A stretch of 64,000 nt of DNA from Gigaspora rosea (GCA_003550325.1 QKWP01000119.1:434302-498301), one strand, 5' to 3'; positions 11,797 to 23,663 are shown, counted from the first letter of the stretch. The notes: a model not told the origin generated them from the sequence alone. Translations and numbers: made by a program.

Positions 11797-12605
11797 TGTC
11801 GCAGGTTAATTAATGACCCGTGTCACTAAACAACCTAACCAGACGGTGAGCACTTTATCACTTTGCTACAACCGACTTTAACAATCTTTAACAAGGCAAG
11901 TGTTATGTATTTATTCGCTTTACTTATTCAATGTTTTTAAAAGAAAGAGACTAACCTAATTCTACTATTACATTCGTTTATATACTATATTTTAACTTTT
12001 AACTACTATAATTACATTATTTGATCGTCATTCGATCATGAACCTTAACTAATTATTTACTTATTATTACGTATGTGCATTATTAAATTCGGCATTACTA
12101 GTAAGTTAGTGGTGTCCAAACAATTTTGCAGGCACGTGATTTTTTTGTGCCACAAACCAATCAAATTTTGAGATCAGGTATAACGTGAAAATCAAAACAA
12201 TCAAAACAATCGAATAAAGCGAAAGAATTAAAGTAATAAATCGAGTGGTTAGGGTTTGGGTTAGACGCGTGGTTGATGCTACTCATACCAAAATTTTGCA
12301 AGGAATTTTTTTTGTTAATGCGCAGTAGACGATTTCATAGACGAACTTTAAAGTTATTAGTGATTTTTTATAAAATGCGCGAATTTTTACGTTACACCTG
12401 ATCCTAAAATTCAATTGGTTTGCGCCACTAATAGTCACGTGCCTGCAAAATTTTTGGGACATCACTAACTCACTAGGCATTACCGATCTACGTAATCAAC
12501 CCCTCGATCGATCACGTGCATAGCGTGCACAAGTTATCGATCGATCGTTCACTTTTCACCTTTATTTCTATACAAGTTTGCCGTGTACTGTAAATCACCA
12601 TGGCA
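11797..12605. mobile_element. Solo-LTR-like insertion (copy A)
   Basis: A TG...CA-bounded 809-bp segment flanked by CCAG (11793-11796, 12606-12609). Copy B has a single uninterrupted ACCAG at the matching point (16101-16105), so this is an insertion with a 4-bp target duplication, as expected for an LTR. No internal ORF. A second element (12099-12475) is nested inside it. Confidence 0.65.
12099..12475. mobile_element. hAT-type MITE with ~100-bp inverted repeats (copy A)
   Basis: The left end TAGTAAGTTAGTGGTGTCC mirrors the right end GGACATCACTAACTCACTA. The inverted repeats run about 100 bp inward through GGCACGTGA and GATCAGGT. Flanked by perfect 8-bp GGCATTAC (12091-12098, 12476-12483). 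The loop contains GGTTAGGGTTTGGGTTAG. Non-autonomous; nested in the LTR-like insertion. Confidence 0.85.
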
Positions 12606-12947
12606 CCAGTAATGACTTCATTGTTGGATTAAATCTAACGATTAGTCTCCACAATCAGGAAGCATTCCACCAAAGTCAAGAATGAGTTTCGCAGTTTGCA
12701 GCACAAGCAAAGGAAAACATACACGAGACTAACGTATTTGGATACGCAAAAAAAAAAAGAAAGGAAAAGAAAAGAAAACCGCCTGTCGACCGAAATTTAA
12801 CTTTGCACGACCTAAAAATCAATCATTTATACTAATTTTTTAAATTTTAAAATATTTTTTAACCGAACCCGAACTTAACTATAGGTTCAGTTCGGTTTTC
12901 TAGGAACGTTAATTATTTTAATACCATCTCATAACAACAATCATATA

Positions 12948-13095
12948 CAGTCAAACCTCATTATAGTCATTTTTAATATAGTCAAAAAACCTTGATATAA
13001 TCACACTATCATATTTTTAATTAACTATATATATATCATTTGACCTTTATATCTGATATAGTCACCGAGCTGGTAATTATATCGATGTTTGACTG
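12948..13095. mobile_element. pogo/Tc1-like MITE, 148 bp (copy A)
   Basis: CAGTCAAACCTC at the left mirrors GATGTTTGACTG at the right, between TA dinucleotides (12946-47, 13096-97). CAGT-type ends with a TA duplication fit the Tc1/mariner/pogo group. The interior is built from ATATAGTCA-like words. Also present in copies B and C. Confidence 0.75.
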
Positions 13096-13420
13096 TATTA
13101 GGGTAATATATAATTGTAGGAAATTTTGCAACAGAACCCTAAAAATGAACCGATTTGTTTAGAATATCACTGGCTAACAAAATTGTTATATAATAAATTT
13201 ATTAATTATCAGATTACGAGATTAGAAACATTAGATTACATAAGAGTAATATAATGGTATTAGGTATTATAATAATATCTAACAAATTCTAAAAGATTTC
13301 TCAAATTAATATTCACTATTATGAAATATTTAACTAAGGCTTCAAATTTAGTAATTATAATCTTTATCTTATTTATAGTATTATTTATTCACAATGCTCG
13401 TCTTCTTTCTTTCATCTTTC

Positions 13421-14258
13421 TTAGTATTTTGCTTTCTTTACTTTTTCGACTTCATGATGTTTCTTTTGTTTTTCATGAACTTTCTCATCCTTATGAACCT
13501 TTTTATCTTTCTTTTCATTAACTTTCAATTCTTTTTCGTGACTGTGAACTTTCTTGGCACCAAGTTTCGCTTTATGTTCATTAGATTCCTCATTTTGTTT
13601 TACGTGTTTAGTTTTCGCATGGTCCTTGACTTGCTTCTTTTTGTCATGTTGTTCGTTGTATGAATCTTGTTTCAAATGCGCTTTGGTGTGTTGAGCATTC
13701 TCAGAACCATAATTCTCTTCACTTTGTTTGTATTTTTGATGGCCATGTTTATTATGAATTTCAGCCTCTTTATTTTTCTTTGATCCATGTTGTTTATTAT
13801 ATTCAGCATGGTCCAATTTCAAATCTTTGTGGTTCTTATTAACTTCATCATGTTTCTGTTTGGTTTTGTCATGGTTCACTTGATGTTCAGCTTCTTTCTT
13901 ATGCTTTTGTTTATTTTTGTGGGTCAATTCAGCATTTTCTTCTTCAGCGTCTACATGCTTAGCTTTAGCATGAGCTTTTTTGTTGGTCTTTTCTTGTTCA
14001 GTTTGTTTCTTGTGAACATTTTTCACATTCTTTTCGTTTTTTTCTCCTTTTACTTCTTCTTTGATATGAGCACCACGCTTTTCAAGAGCCAAGTTGTTTT
14101 CTTTTCAAATGTAATAGTGATAATTACTAAGTTGTCTGTATACGATCATAATAAGTATAATTAAATAATGTTATAAATTAGTTACCTGATGGAGTTGGAA
14201 CAGCCAAAGTACTGGCGGCGAGAAGGACCAAAGAGACGGCAGCAATGTTGAACTTCAT
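13421..14258 (-). CDS. Secreted Lys/His/Glu-rich protein with Kex2 site, copy A
   Basis: Two exons. Exon 1 (14186-14258) encodes MKFNIAAVSLVLLAASTLA, a clear signal peptide, and VPTPS. An 85-bp intron (14101-14185, GTAACT...AAAAG) follows. Exon 2 (13421-14100) encodes the rest. After NNLALEKR comes GAHIKEE; the KR pair is the only place an Arg occurs and fits a Kex2 processing site, giving a mature chain of about 217 residues. That chain has no Cys, Trp, Phe, Pro or Met, about 27 His and very many Lys, Glu, Gln and Asn, so it is probably disordered. I do not recognise the family. It could be a secreted hydrophilin, an effector or a His-rich metal binder; the sequence does not decide. A TATATAA box lies about 150 bp upstream. 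The deduced protein is identical to copy C. The opposite strand is open too, as a shadow. Confidence 0.8.
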
Positions 14259-14406
14259 GGTTTTAAAAGAATTTGTTTAATGAATGTTTTTTTATAAAAA
14301 AAAAATTTTATTTTTTTTTTTTATTATTATGGATTTGATTTTAGGCAAATTGTTTTGAAGAAATGAACAATTCGTGCAGAGCTCAGAGAAGTTCCAAAGG
14401 CCCCAA

Positions 14407-14413
14407 TTATATA
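14407..14413 (-). promoter_or_regulatory. TATA box of secreted-protein gene, copy A
   Basis: TATATAA on the minus strand, about 150 bp upstream of the ATG, conserved with the same flanks in the other two copies. Confidence 0.5.
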
Positions 14414-15717
14414 GAGAAATTTTGGAATAATGTTAGATATGAATTCTATTTTACGTTTATTATTCGTTAAAGAGATTTCTTTTTAAAATAACTTAAATTA
14501 GAAAAAATCAATTAACGTGCATATACTGGCATTACTTAATTAAACCTTGCATAATTGACATAATTAATTTAAACTTTGTCAAGATATAGTAAACCTTTAA
14601 ATGCACATGTATATTTGACGAATGAACAATTAGTATAGATTCTAATTGAAAAATAGTGATAGAGCGCGAAAAGCAAAAACAAATAATTATTTGTTTGTAC
14701 ACAACATTGTAAATTTATGTAACAAGTTAATCATTGCAATTACGCCATATGCATGAAAAACTCTTATTGCATTATAAAAAATTATTATCTACATTAGCAT
14801 ACATTAAAGTTTGCATTACAATGTAACATGCATTTATGCATTTTGAATTTATGTCATTGAATTTTAATACATTATATGGGTGCTACTAAGGAAAAACTTT
14901 TTACCAAGGAAAATATGTCTTCGGAGTTTTGGGTATTACTTCCGATATGTACGTTTAAAATACTGATAAATTTCTTTTGGCGGTACTTATATATTACAAG
15001 CTGAAATTTCTGGAAATAGAATGATGTTTTCCAAGTTTTTATAATTAATAAAATATAATCATGGATCAAAATTTAAATTTAATATTATTAAAAACTTGAT
15101 CGAATTTTCATTGAACGTAAATACAGTATATGCATTGACTTAGAGGGGCGGAGTTAATTCAAGATATGATCTACATATTGCATAAATTGATTCTTGATTC
15201 TAAATATGTAAAAACCTAGCTAATATATCAAAAAGGTAACCCTAACTCTACCTACAATAATTAGGAAAATCATAACATAAATGCAGTATTTATGCCACCC
15301 CCACATTTGACTTATACGTGAGTACTACATAAATTTTTGCATATATGCGTATGTAGTGGTTAAAAAAAAAAATATTCGACTTGATTGATAAAAATAAATG
15401 TTTGTTTGGCGTAAAATTTATGAATTTCAAATATTACTATTGAATGCCTTTTACATATTTTAATTATAATTACTCGTTTCCTTGTTTGGCATTAAAGTTT
15501 TTAATGTATACAAAAAAACGTGCGCTCCATATAAGGTTAAAATCAATTTAATTTTGCATACAGACCTACAAACACTTGGGCTTTGGTACTAGGGATGAAA
15601 TTGACAAAATACCCTTTTCAAGCCCACATAATGAAATCCATAAGGAAAAACTTTTAACATGCATAAATTTACAGGTTTCTCTAGAAATAGCTTATAATAA
15701 TGCATGTGTGTATTATT
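14414..15717. other. Upstream spacer of copy A, no gene accepted
   Basis: AT-rich sequence shared with copies B (to 15178) and C. A frame at 15576-15717 opens with a TTG and runs into the N. Its counterpart in C (32316-32543, minus strand) is a 75-codon frame with no recognisable motif. Confidence 0.4.
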
Positions 15718-15718
15718 N
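15718..15718. other. Single N at the junction of copy A and copy B
   Basis: The A-C identity runs up to 15717 and ends exactly here. The following bases (TTGGGATCT and an A-run) do not match C. This is most simply a scaffold joint. Confidence 0.8.
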
Positions 15719-16428
15719 ATTGGGATCTAAAAAAAAAAAAAAAAAAATTGAAAAAATTGAAAAAATGGACGGCGGGTAATGCAAAACGAAAAATCAACTT
15801 TGCGTGGCCTAACAAAATTATCAGTTGGGCATTTTTTACTTAATGAATGGACATGATTTCATTAGTAGAATTTTTAATGATCTTGGACAAAATTGATCGA
15901 TTCCGATCCAACCGACCATGATCCCGATGCATGCCGAAGTATTCCGACACGGAAATTTGGTGACCACTGGATGAGTTTAGATCATGCAGACCAGACCGTT
16001 ATCCTAAATCAGACAGGTAAGCTAGTGGCAGCATGAAGAAGCACATGCATTCAGATAGTACAATTCAATCAGGTGCTCAATTGGGAATTATTAGTTGATT
16101 ACCAGTAATGACTTCATTGTTGGATTAAATATAACTATTAGTCTCCACAATTAGGTAGCATTCCACCAAAGTCAAATATGAGTTTCGCAGTTTGCAGCAC
16201 AAGCAAAGGAAAACATACACGAGACTAACGTAGTTGGATACGCAAAAAAAAAAAAAGAAAACCGCCTGTCACCAAAATTTAACTTTGCACGGCCTAAAAA
16301 TCTATCATTTATACTAATTTTTAAATTTTAAAATATTTTTTAACCGAACCCGAACTTAACTATAGGTACAGTTCGGTTTTCTAGGAACGTTAATTATTTT
16401 AATACCATCTCATAACAACAATCATATA

Positions 16429-16576
16429 CAGTCAAACCTCATTATAGTCATTTTTAATATAGTCAAAAAACCTTGATATAATCACATTATCATATTTTTA
16501 ATTAACTATATATATATCATTTGACTTTTATATCTGATATAGTCACCGAGCTGGTAATTATATCGATGTTTGACTG
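16429..16576. mobile_element. pogo/Tc1-like MITE (copy B)
   Basis: Same element as at 12948-13095, same length of 148 bp, CAGTCAAAC ends and flanking TA. It predates the A/B split. Confidence 0.75.
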
Positions 16577-16939
16577 TATTAGGGTAATATATAATTGTAG
16601 GAAATTTGTTGATGAAATGATTATTAGTGATGCGACTTTTAGAAAATTGCAACAGAACCCTAAGAATGAAACGATTGGTTTAGAATATCACTGGCTAACA
16701 AAATTATTATATATTATTTTATTAATTATCAGATTACGAGATTAGAAACATTAGATTACATAAGAGTATTAGGTCTATAATTAGATTATAATAATATCTA
16801 ACAAATTCTAAAAGATTTCTCAAATTAATATTCACTATTATGAAATGTTTAACTAAGGCTTCAAATTTAGTAATTATAATCTTTATCTTATTTATAGTAT
16901 TATTTGTTCACAATGCTCGTCTTCTTTCTTTCACCTTTC

Positions 16940-17777
16940 TTAGTATTTTGCTTTCTTTACTTTTTCGACTTCATGATGTTTCTTTTGTTTTTCATGAACT
17001 TTCTCATCCTTATGAACCTTTTTATCTTTCTTTTCATTAACTTTCAATTCTTTTTCGTGGCTGTGAACTTTCTTGGCACCAAGTTTCGCTTTATGTTCAT
17101 TAGATTCCTCATTTTGTTTTACGTGTTTAGTTTTCGCATGGTCCTTGACTTGCTTCTTTTTGTCATGTTGTTCGTTGTATGAATCTTGTTTCAAATGCGC
17201 TTTGGTGTGTTGAGCATTCTCAGAACCATAATTCTCTTCACTTTGTTTGTATTTCTGATGGCCATGTTTATTATGAATTTCAGCCTCTTTATTTTTCTTT
17301 GATCCATGATGTTTATTATATTCAGCATGGTCCAATTTCAGATCATTGTGGTTCTTATTAACTTCATCATGTTTCTGTTTAGTTTTGTCATGTTTCACTT
17401 GATGTTCAGCTTGTTTCTTATGTTTTTGTTTATTTTTGTGGGTCAATTCAGCATTTTCTTCTTCAGCGTCTACATGCTTAGCTTTAGCATGAGCTTTTTT
17501 GTTGGTCTTTTCTTGTTCAGTTTGTTTCTTGTGAACATTTTTCACATTCTTTTCGTTTTTTTCTCCTTTTACTTCTTCTTTGATATGAGCACCACGCTTT
17601 TCAAGAGCCAAGTTGTTTTCTTTTTAAATGTAATAGTGATAATTAGTAAGTTGTCTGTATGCGATCATAATAAGTATAATTAAATAATGTTATAAATTAG
17701 TTACCTGATGGAGTTGGAACAGCCAAAGTACTGGCAGCAAGAAGGACCAAAGAGACGGCAGCAATGTTGAACTTCAT
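16940..17777 (-). CDS. Secreted Lys/His/Glu-rich protein with Kex2 site, copy B
   Basis: Same structure as copy A: exon 1 17705-17777 (signal peptide), 85-bp intron 17620-17704, exon 2 16940-17619, stop at the same place. The product differs from copies A and C at four residues (Glu to Gln, Asn to Lys, Lys to Asn, Gln to His). Counting by eye, the two coding regions differ by 11 substitutions, of which 7 are synonymous. The signal peptide, KR site and absence of Cys are kept. The gene is head-to-tail with copy A, about 3.5 kb apart, each with its own TATA box, so they are separate transcription units. Function unknown. Confidence 0.8.
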
Positions 17778-17924
17778 GGTTTTAAAAGAATTTGCTTAAT
17801 GAATGTTTTTTTATAAAAAAAAATTATTATTTTTTTTTTTATTATTATGGATTTGATTTTAGGCAAATTGTTTTGAAGAAATGAACAATTCGTGCAGAGC
17901 TCAGAGAAGTTCCAAAGGCCCCAA

Positions 17925-17931
17925 TTATATA
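17925..17931 (-). promoter_or_regulatory. TATA box of secreted-protein gene, copy B
   Basis: TATATAA on the minus strand in the same context as in copy A, about 150 bp upstream of the ATG. Confidence 0.5.
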
Positions 17932-18991
17932 GAGAAATTTTGGAATAATGTTAGATATGAATTCTATTTTACGTTTAATACGTTTATTATTCGTTAAAGA
18001 GATCTCTTTTTAAAATAGCTTAAATTAGAAAAAATTAATTAACGTGCATATACTGGCATTACTTAATTAAACCTTGCATAATTGACATAATTAATTTAAA
18101 CTTTGTCAAGATATAGTAAACCTTTAAATGCACATGTAGGGACTAGTCATTTGACGAATGAACAATTAGTATAGATTCTAATTGAAAAATAGTGATAGAG
18201 CGCGAAAAGCAAAAACAAATAATTATTTGTTTGTACACAACATTGTAAATTTATGTAACAAGTTAATCATTGCAATTACGCCATATGCATGAAAAACTCC
18301 TAATGCATTAAAAAATTATTCTCTACATTGTCATACATTAAAGTTTGCATTATAATGTTGCATTTATGCATTTTGAATTTATGTCATTGAATTTTAATAC
18401 ATTATATGGGTGCTACTAAGGAAAAACTTTTTACCAAGGAAAAATATGTCTTCGGAGTTTTGGGTATTACTTCCGATATGTACGTTTAAAATACTGATAA
18501 ATTTCTTTTGGCGGTACTTATATATTACAAGCTGAAATTTCTGGAAATAGAATGATGTTTTCCAAGTTTTTATAATTAATAAAATATAATCATGGATCAA
18601 AATTTAAATTTAACATTATTAAAAACTTGATCATTGTCTATCGAATTTTCATTGAACGTAAATACAGTATATGCATTGACTTAGAGGGGCGGAGTTAATT
18701 CAAGATATGATCTACATATGGCATGAATACCTTGAGTACCAGGAACGTAAGTGTATGGTTTTACTGGCATCTAAATCGAAGGCAAAATCTTAAAGCTGAT
18801 TGGTGTACATTTTTCCTCATGATCATTACCTGTTTTATGACATAAAATTTCTAATTTTAGAGGGAGGTTAAAGCGAAGTGAAATTTAGTTAGGTGGTGTA
18901 TATATTTATATATCAAGAAGCGGTGGCTTATGCAGCATGTAGATCATGTATTAACTTCCATAATAAATAATAATCTGTCATTTGTAATCTA

Positions 18992-19108
18992 GGATGGTAT
19001 GTCACTATGTCCAATTTGGTTCAATTTTTTTTGGACATATGTCAAATTGAAAATGGACATATTTCCAAAAAAAATTGAACCCCAATTGGACATAGTGACA
19101 TGCCATCC
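18992..19108. mobile_element. 117-bp near-perfect fold-back element
   Basis: GGATGGTATGTCACTATGTC at the left mirrors GACATAGTGACATGCCATCC at the right. The arms are about 50 bp around a short ACATA-rich centre. It is a hairpin MITE; no clear target duplication. Confidence 0.7.
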
Positions 19109-19200
19109 AATACTTCATTACTACGATAAATGGCTTGCCATTTAAAGTAAAATTGGGTTTAAATTTTAGCCAACTTTTATTAAAAAATGATTCATAATAC

Positions 19201-19440
19201 CAGTACGATCACATGAAATGTGAGAGGGTACAACTTTTTTGATGCACTACGTTGATTTTTGAAAATCCGTTTTGGTTGGAATAATGATTTTCATTTATTC
19301 ACAATTACAATATATCAGTACGATCACATGAAATGTGTGAGGGATGGTTTAATTAATGTTTTTGGGCATGGCCTATGCTGATTTTCGCAGAATCCTTTTT
19401 TAGTAGAAGTAATGGTTTTCATTTATTCATTTTTGGAAGG
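19201..19440. repeat. Two diverged direct copies of a ~115-bp unit
   Basis: CAGTACGATCACATGAAATG occurs at 19201 and again at 19316. Both are followed by GAGGG, a GCTGATTTT/GTTGATTTT word and TTTTCATTTATTCA. Nothing coding. Confidence 0.6.
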
Positions 19441-21129
19441 AGTCAACATTTTTACAAATACTGTAACGTCATAAGTCGATTATGCAATATGATGCAGACA
19501 TGGCGTTATTGATTATAAAATTTGAAAATTGTGCCATCTAAATTTATAGTTCGTCCGTTTAAATGATTTAATTGGTTACCTGCGCATTACGATACGACAT
19601 TTAATAGTAGTTACTACGATTTCTAGAAATCTGTAACATTTTTGATCGTCTACATGATTGGGGATATATGGCCAGTTTGTTAATACTTAATTGTTGCGTG
19701 CGAATATTCTATGATCAACTGCAATAATTAAAATAAAAATATATTAATTTTCAAAAATGATCTGTAGTATCATACTTAGTACATTCCTGGGTTTAGCGCG
19801 ACGCAGTCGCGCAGCTACCTTAATTCATATTTATATATAACTCTTATATACTCATGTAAACTTGGCTTAAAACTGTATGTATTAAGATTGGCGTATAAGC
19901 GCTAAAATCCTTTTTTCATTGTCCATTGTCCATAGTGTAGCAGATGACCTTAGTGTCTGACCATGTGATAGAAAAATTACATTTTTGAGCTCATGAATTC
20001 GCTAAATTTGTTCCTTAGTGTAACAAAAATATGCAAATCTACGGAAAATTTTCGAAAGCAATTTTAATTCAATCGAACTTTCTATTAAAATTTCTCAAAA
20101 TTTTTGGCAAAGTCATCAGAAAAAGTTATATCGATATGAATATAAGCTATTGACCAAAAATACATGAATATGCTTCGCGGTAAAAAAGATAATGAATATA
20201 TTAGTCAAATACTAAAAAAATTATTAGTCCGCTATAAATTTATATGGCTAATTCTATTTTAAAAATTTTTGGCCGGAATTTTTGCCGCCAAGATTATCTG
20301 ATAATCACTATGTGAATTGGAATATTAACCAACATATAGCATGACATATTTGACGTCACTAACTAAATTTAATGCAAGTCCGAAATGTGTGACAGGTTAG
20401 TCCAGACTACCAATCAGATTTCAAGATCAGGTGTGCTTTAATAAACTGTTGACTTGACGTAAGGGTGACTTCTACCTTTGACCCTGCAGCTCTACACTAC
20501 CCCAGTAGCACCGACCAGGGACCCGGAAAAATATCGATTTTTATCGATCATAATTAAGTAAAATTTTAGGCAAATCAATATTTTTACAAAATTTGCTGCA
20601 GTGTAACATTAGTATTTTGGCCAGAATTAAAAAAGTATAGAGCATAATTCTGGCTGTGTAATATAAATTTAGACGATATTAAATCGATATAAATCGATAT
20701 TTTTTTTACTTTTTTTGATACACCCAAAAATCTATGGTGCCAGTGGCTTTAAACCTCCAATTACGTGATTTTGTAAAAAGTCATGTGATATAAGTATATC
20801 CAATCAAAATGCATTGGGTCTTTTTTTAGAGGACTTTTTTTGAGGCCAAAATTTTTTGACAACCCAAAAGAAGTATCACGTGACTATAATGGTTAAATTA
20901 AAAATACGTTCACATTTTTACAATTTATTAATAATTTGTTGATTTTTAAAAGGCTACTGTTCTACCAGTTTAGCTTTAAATTTAAATCTAAACCACAAGT
21001 TTTTATTCTTTAGGACATAAAGAACAAAACTTGTAAATTAGTTTTATATATTTTATAAATTTTTAAAAGATGGAGTAGTATTTTTTGTAAATCGATTTTT
21101 TATGTAGATTTAAAGCTGCTGGTACCATA
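19441..21129. other. No gene seen
   Basis: AT-rich. Contains at 20410-20434 a copy of the CCAATCAGATTTCAAGATCA sub-terminal motif shared with several MITEs, but no bounded element. Confidence 0.4.
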
Positions 21130-21670
21130 TTATGTTTTTGAGACATGGCATTTTTAAAAAAGTAACAAGACTACTGCACTTAAATTGGCCAATGGGATTG
21201 CAGGTAAGATCATAAAGAAATTTATAACTGCTAAGCTTGAATTTTTTTAATTGGATCTAATGTTTTTATTATGCCAATCATACTTGGACTTTTGGTAAAA
21301 GTTGTAGAGTAGGTGCTTACCATGCTAATGGTAGTAAAATATTACGAGGTATGCATTAAAAAAGTTTAAGAAACTTTAAATAATTGCAAAAGTTTTTACT
21401 AAATTCTTGCGATATTCTGAGCCAATCTTGGTGATCTTACCACCTTTGTGATCATAGTTTTCTCTACAATCTTTGTTAAACATTTAATTAAGATTAAATA
21501 ATAAAAAATTGAGTTTCAATCAGAAAGACTTTAAGCTTTCTTTATTAATTTCTTTAGAATCTTACTTGCAATTCTATTGGTTGATTTTAAGCATAGTGAT
21601 CTTAAGATTGTCATATCTCAAAAAGTAAAGTAAGTACAAGTATATCAAAAATGAGTTTTGCATCCCTAGT
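21130..21670. mobile_element. Fold-back element, ~540 bp, diverged
   Basis: The left arm contains CCAATGGGATTGCAGGTAAG and the right arm CTTACTTGCAATTCTATTGG, the same sequence inverted. Pairing continues inward through AAAAGTTGTAGAG / CTCTACAATCTTTG and ATTACGAGGTATG. The right end is CAAAAATGAGTTTTGCATCC. It is related to its right-hand neighbour but more diverged. Confidence 0.65.
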
Positions 21671-21676
21671 ACCGAT

Positions 21677-22332
21677 ACAAAACTTATATTTTTGATACTC
21701 CTGCACTTACTTTTTTGATACTCCTAAATGTACCCCAAAAATTTTATTACTTTTTTGATACATGGTGATTTTAAAAAGTCATGTGACTATTGCGATAAAA
21801 TTGACCAATGGAATTGCCAGTAAGATTTTAATAAAAGGCTTAAAGTTTTTTTTTAATCAGAACTAATTTTTTTATTATGTTATTATTATTTGAATTTCTA
21901 ATAAAAGTTGTAGAAAAGAAAATTACTATTCCAAAATTGGCTTAGTATATTACGAGATATGAGTAAAAAATTTTTACAAATTTTTATAGCTTTTTAAAAA
22001 ACTAAAAAATTGCAAAAACTTGTTTACTCATATCTCATAATACATTAAGCCAATTTTGATATATTAACTACTATTGGAATGGTAATTTTCATCTCTACAA
22101 CTCTTATTAGAAATTTAAATAATAATGACATAAAGTTCTGATTAAAAAAAACTTTAAGCTTTTTATTAGAATCTTATCTGCAATTCCATTGGTCGATTTT
22201 AATCGCAGCAGTCACATGACTTTTTTAAAATCGACATGCCTCAAAAAACCAATAAAATTTTTGGGGTACATTTAGAAGTATAAAAAAAGTAAGTGCAGAA
22301 GTATCAAAAACGTAAGTTTTGTGGCACTGATG
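21677..22332. mobile_element. Fold-back element, ~655 bp
   Basis: The left arm starts GTACCGATACAAAACTTA and the right arm ends TAAGTTTTGTGGCACTGAT. The arms pair over about 300 bp, including TAAATGTACCCCAAAAATTT against AAATTTTTGGGGTACATTTA and CCAATGGAATTGCC against GCAATTCCATTGG. There is only a short AAAAACTAAAAAATTGC centre. No ORF. Confidence 0.75.
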
Positions 22333-22710
22333 GACAGTAAGTAATTGAACGTTTTGTGGACATCTTGGACATTTTTTTAAATTAAAATAACTTTAAAATT
22401 TTATTAAGATTATCTATTTAAAATTTTTAAAAATGAATCCAGCACCTAAAAAAATATATAATTATATATTTATTAAATTAATTCATTAATTATTTAAATC
22501 TGGACATAGACTTGGACAGTTTTGGACAATTTTGTAACATTTTACAAGTAAAAAATAAAAATTAAACCTGTCTCTATCTTAGAAGAAGTGCCAATAGTTA
22601 CTATGCAAAATAATTCCAAATAATCTCACACCTAGAGGTCCTTACTTAGAAGGTAAAATTTTTATGTATACTGTAACTATAAAACAATATGTAAATTGCT
22701 AAAGCATTAA

Positions 22711-23208
22711 GGGTAGAGGGTATGTAGATCATTTCTATTAGTAAATGAGTAACAAAAAATATTTTTAATGCGAATTTAAAGGTTGCTACATATAAAAATT
22801 GATTTTTTTACTATAAAAATTGATTTTTTGTACTAAGTAAAGTTGTTCGTAATAAAAAATTACACATATCCTAAAAATTTTATTAATTTTGAATGGAATT
22901 TGATTAAGTTTTTATAGTATCAACTTTTGCGGGGGCGGGGTCTATTCTGCGGGGGTGATCACAAATTGGCCAATCAAATCACGTGTAAACAATAACTAAA
23001 ATAGGGTCGCGAAGATAAAAACAACTATATCTTATGTTCTACTAGGCCAATTTTAATGATTCGACCACCGTTAGAATCAGAAAAACCTCCTCTACAAGTT
23101 TATTTAAAAATTTAATATAGTTACTTAATAAAAATTTTCTTTATTATTAAAAATAAAATTTTTAGTCACTCGTTTATTAATAGAAATGATCTACATACCC
23201 TCTACCCT
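22711..23208. mobile_element. MITE with ~50-bp inverted repeats flanked by TTAA
   Basis: GGGTAGAGGGTATGTAGATC at the left mirrors GATCTACATACCCTCTACCC at the right, continuing through ATTTCTATTA. TTAA lies immediately outside both ends (22707-22710, 23209-23212), as for piggyBac-group elements; since TTAA is its own inverse it could instead be the tip of the inverted repeat. The interior has two GCGGGGG words, unusual for this AT-rich region. Confidence 0.75.
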
Positions 23209-23663
23209 TAAATATAGCTAAGTTATTGGAAAAAAAATTAAATTAATAGTACAAAATTTTTTTAGAAGTAGAAAAAGCAATTTCTAAACTACGTTGACAA
23301 GGTTTTAAAACGTAAAAAACATTAATAAATAAGAGTAAAGTTAGAGTGTTAAAACTTTATATATATGTATATATATAAAGATTACTACGGGCTCTAATGA
23401 GTCTTATTATAACAAGCTCTAGGTATAATAAACTATAGTTCATAAATATATATTAGTTCAATGTAAAAAGCATAATAGGCATTTAAAAAATATAAATATG
23501 TTTCTTCTTTATTCTTTTGTTAAATGTGTAATTTAATTGGTTGATTGTCACATATTGCACAAATGCCCAATCATAACATGCTATTCAATATTATGTAATT
23601 GAGCAATCACAAGAAAGTTATCCTATATGGCACTACTGGTGTAGATGTTTTTGACAGATTTGG

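Larger units (their letters stand above)
10484..15717. repeat. Duplicated block, copy A
   Basis: This block is the inverted counterpart of copy C (32402 to about 38635). Divergence is strong at 10.6-10.87 kb and slight at 10.9-11.3 kb; beyond that the two are almost identical (for example one difference at the position matching C 33107). Identity stops exactly at the N at 15718. From 11517 to 15178 it is also a direct repeat of copy B. It carries a secreted-protein gene, an LTR-like insertion and two MITEs. Confidence 0.85.
15812..18719. repeat. Duplicated block, copy B
   Basis: Direct repeat of A 11517-15178. It lacks the 809-bp LTR-like insertion. Near 16610-16655 it keeps about 42 bp that are missing from A and C, between AAATTT-like words. 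It carries its own secreted-protein gene and the pogo-like MITE. Confidence 0.85.

Noticed and set aside
13321-14164. Hydrophobic Phe/Leu-rich frames on the plus strand opposite the secreted-protein gene (and likewise at 16840-17683 and, on the minus strand, 33955-34798)
   Set aside because: They are antisense shadows of a Lys/Glu/Asn-rich coding exon; Lys and Glu codons read as Phe, Leu and Ser in reverse.
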